The position numbers and the translations under genes are program-made. This document shows, one piece after another, positions 13,087 through 14,965 of a stretch of DNA of 14,965 bases (positions within the stretch are counted from its first letter, which is position 1; every line of letters starts with the position of its first letter). Source of the stretch: JBHIAG01 sp046758465. GTDB lineage: Bacteria > Acidobacteriota > Terriglobia > Acidiferrales > 2-02-FULL-67-57. The notes beneath the pieces are model-generated. The model ran no database searches. It saw only the letters and a program-made list of their open reading frames with translations, and was not told the DNA's origin. The stretch lies in contig JBHIAG010000053.1 of assembly GCA_046758465.1 (NCBI GenBank), forward strand, positions 1-14,965, given 5' to 3'.

Positions 13087-14952
13087 CTAGGCCGCATTGG
13101 CTTCCGTCGGGCGGTCGAGTCCGCTATTGCACATCCCGCGTAGATAGGGCGCTTGGTAATCCTCCGGGTTCACCTCCGACGCCCACTGGAACCGACACGC
13201 TGCCTCTTCCAGATTCCCTTCCGCAAAACGCGCCCGCGCGTAAAAATAATGCGCTTCGAATAGCTTGGGGTCGAGGCGAATGGCAGTCTCGAATTCCAGT
13301 ACTGCCTGCTCGTACTGTTTCTTCAGCGAAACCGCCAGCCCGCGCGAAGCATGTGCCTCAGCCGAATCAGGCAGCAGCTCTACGGCCTTGCGGCTGGCGG
13401 CATCAGCCTCTTTGAGGTTGGCCTCGTTCGATTCGTAGTACATGTAGAGGAAGGAACAACAATCGGCCACGCCGGCGTAGGCTCGTGAGTAATTGGGGTC
13501 GACCACGATAGCGCGTGCGAACATCTGCCGCGCGAAATCGAACCCTTTGTGCCGGAACTGGTGAAAGTACTGCCGCCCACGAAGGTAGAAGTCGTAAGCG
13601 TGCACATCGGCGGTGGGCGCCTTCTTGATCGCTTTCTTCTCTTGGTCAGTCAGCACCAGTTGCATGGCACCGGCGATGCTCTGTGCAATCTCGTCTTGGA
13701 TAGCAAAGATGTCCTCGAGTTGGCCGTCAAACCGTTTGGCCCAGATGGAGTGGCCCGTGCCTGTCTCCACGAGTTGAGCAGCAATGCGGACCCTGTTGCC
13801 CGCTCGCCGCAAGCTTCCCTCCAATACATGGGAAGAGCCCAGCTGCTGACCGACCTCGGGAGCAGAACCACGCTTGTCACGGTAGGCCAGCACCGCCGAG
13901 CGCGAGAACACCCGTAACCCCTCGATGTTTGACAACTCTGTAATGATGTCCTCTGTAATCCCGTCCCGAAAGTATTCGTCCTCTTCCGACCCGCTTAGGT
14001 TTTCAAAGTAGAGCACGGCGAGTGACTTTTCTGCCTGCGACGCCAGCCCTGGCGGTGCTGGCGCGGATGTCCGGCCAGAGTCGAGTTCCTGTTGCAGTCG
14101 CTTCAGGTCGGCTCGCAGGTCTGCGGCGCTCTGGAAACGCAAGTCACGCTCTTTTTCGAGTGCCTTGTTGATGATGCGCTCCAGCTCGGCGGGCACCTTG
14201 GGGTTTAGCCGCACCGGAGAGGTCGGCGCCCGGTTAAGGATGGCGTCAAAAATTACTCCCGAGGTGTTACCGGAGAACGCCTGCCGTCCCGTGGCCATCT
14301 CGTAGAGCAGGAGTCCGAAGGAAAACAGGTCAGAGCGGGCGTCCAGAGCTTCTCCCCGCACCTGTTCGGGAGACATGTAGGCCACCGTGCCCAGTGCCGT
14401 ACCCGGGCTGGTCAGATGCTCCTCGGCGGTGCCAGCGGTCGGCAGTGCCGAGCTGCCCCCTGCCTCCGCCACCCGCCGGCGCGGGGTCAACTTGGCCAGG
14501 CCGAAGTCCAGAATCTTGGCGTGGCCGCGCCGGGTCACAAAGATATTCGCGGGCTTGATGTCCCGGTGGACGATCCCTTCCGCATGCGCCGCGTCCAGCG
14601 CATCAGCAATCTGAATCGCCATCTCCAAGATCTGCTCGGTTGCCAGCGGCCCATCCGTAATCCGCTGCTTCAGGGTCTGGCCCTCCAGCAACTCCATCAC
14701 GATGAAGTGCTGGCCCTCGTGCTCACCGATGTCGTAGAGGGTGCAGATGTGATGGTGGTTCAGGGCCGAGGCGGCGCGCGCTTCGCGTTGAAAGCGCTCC
14801 ACGGCCTGGCGGTCGCGGGACAGCTCTTTGGGGAGGAACTTCAGGGCGACGCGGCGGCCAAGCCTGGTGTCCTCGGCTTTGTAGACGACGCCCATGCCCC
14901 CGCTCCCGAGCTTCTCCTGAATGCGATAGTGGGAAACTGTCTGCCCAATCAT
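13087..14952 (-). CDS. Serine/threonine protein kinase with TolB/FlgO-like domain and TPRs, truncated by amber stop
   Basis: 621 aa from the ATG at 14952. Residues 9-270 are a Hanks-type kinase: G-loop GSGGMGVVY (16-24), Lys38 in VALKFL, Glu57, HRD catalytic loop HRDIKPANI with Asp131, DFG with Asp149, and MSPEQ at the end of the activation segment, so it should be active. The activation loop is long (about 155-190), with Thr/Ser sites. Residues 308-435 are the TolB-N/FlgO-like domain ([55 protein letters not shown]) also known from adenylate cyclases. Residues 450-621 are TPRs. Many relatives have a TM helix between kinase and TolB domain; here a short polar linker (291-307) replaces it, so the protein looks cytosolic. 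The reading frame ends at TAG (13087-13089), in mid-repeat, and continues open beyond. Its promoter lies outside the window. Confidence 0.9.
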   Translation of the reverse strand: MIGQTVSHYRIQEKLGSGGMGVVYKAEDTRLGRRVALKFLPKELSRDRQAVERFQREARAASALNHHHICTLYDIGEHEGQHFIVMELLEGQTLKQRITDGPLATEQILEMAIQIADALDAAHAEGIVHRDIKPANIFVTRRGHAKILDFGLAKLTPRRRVAEAGGSSALPTAGTAEEHLTSPGTALGTVAYMSPEQVRGEALDARSDLFSFGLLLYEMATGRQAFSGNTSGVIFDAILNRAPTSPVRLNPKVPAELERIINKALEKERDLRFQSAADLRADLKRLQQELDSGRTSAPAPPGLASQAEKSLAVLYFENLSGSEEDEYFRDGITEDIITELSNIEGLRVFSRSAVLAYRDKRGSAPEVGQQLGSSHVLEGSLRRAGNRVRIAAQLVETGTGHSIWAKRFDGQLEDIFAIQDEIAQSIAGAMQLVLTDQEKKAIKKAPTADVHAYDFYLRGRQYFHQFRHKGFDFARQMFARAIVVDPNYSRAYAGVADCCSFLYMYYESNEANLKEADAASRKAVELLPDSAEAHASRGLAVSLKKQYEQAVLEFETAIRLDPKLFEAHYFYARARFAEGNLEEAACRFQWASEVNPEDYQAPYLRGMCNSGLDRPTEANAA

Positions 14953-14965
14953 AGAGAGAGAACCC

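Overview
The window is high-GC bacterial chromosome. It carries three isolated tRNA genes with encoded CCA ends, AGGAGG-type ribosome binding sites and -10 boxes of the TAGAAT type. The gene content (a Ser/Thr kinase fused to a TolB/FlgO-like domain and TPRs, several PilZ and receiver proteins, a MerR-TPR fusion, a small RRM protein) resembles Acidobacteriota. That assignment is an inference from family distribution; no rRNA or other phylogenetic marker is present.

Layout. Positions 1-640 hold a dUTPase/dCTP-deaminase-fold protein whose catalytic motifs look lost, preceded by two tandem hairpins. Positions 640-1030 hold interspersed hairpin repeats, a duplicated tRNA promoter block and tRNA-Pro(TGG). 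After a gene-free GC-rich stretch (1027-1490) comes a Cys-rich hypothetical gene. It converges on a tandem-PilZ gene so closely that both TAG stops share one CTAG. Positions 2731-4399 hold a zinc-ribbon receiver protein, divergent from a MerR-HTH/TPR regulator. Then follow tRNA-His(GTG), a receiver-PilZ protein and a STAS-domain protein. These five or six genes are signalling parts with no histidine kinase, diguanylate cyclase or anti-sigma kinase nearby, so their partners must be encoded elsewhere.

Positions 6437-10655 hold a well-expressed-looking pruA-type dehydrogenase (strong promoter and ribosome binding site). It is followed 75 bp later by a large polytopic membrane protein with a C-terminal GH113-like glycosidase barrel, possibly co-transcribed.

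Positions 10971-11960 hold tRNA-Arg(TCT), followed directly by a reverse-strand relic in which a mobile-element P-loop ATPase fragment is fused in frame to the last part of a tyrosine integrase. This looks like the scar of an element that used the tRNA as its attachment site. Downstream on the minus strand lie a small RRM RNA-binding protein with a hairpin in its leader, a Rho-independent terminator, a short coiled-coil gene, and a Ser/Thr kinase-TolB-TPR gene. The kinase gene is split by a single in-frame TAG, leaving its last TPRs as a separate piece.

I saw no CRISPR array, intact insertion sequence, rRNA or clear defence system. The most novel-looking items are the membrane/degenerate-peptidase/glycosidase fusion, the tRNA-Arg-linked chimeric relic, the amber-split kinase and the apparently inactivated dUTPase-fold protein.
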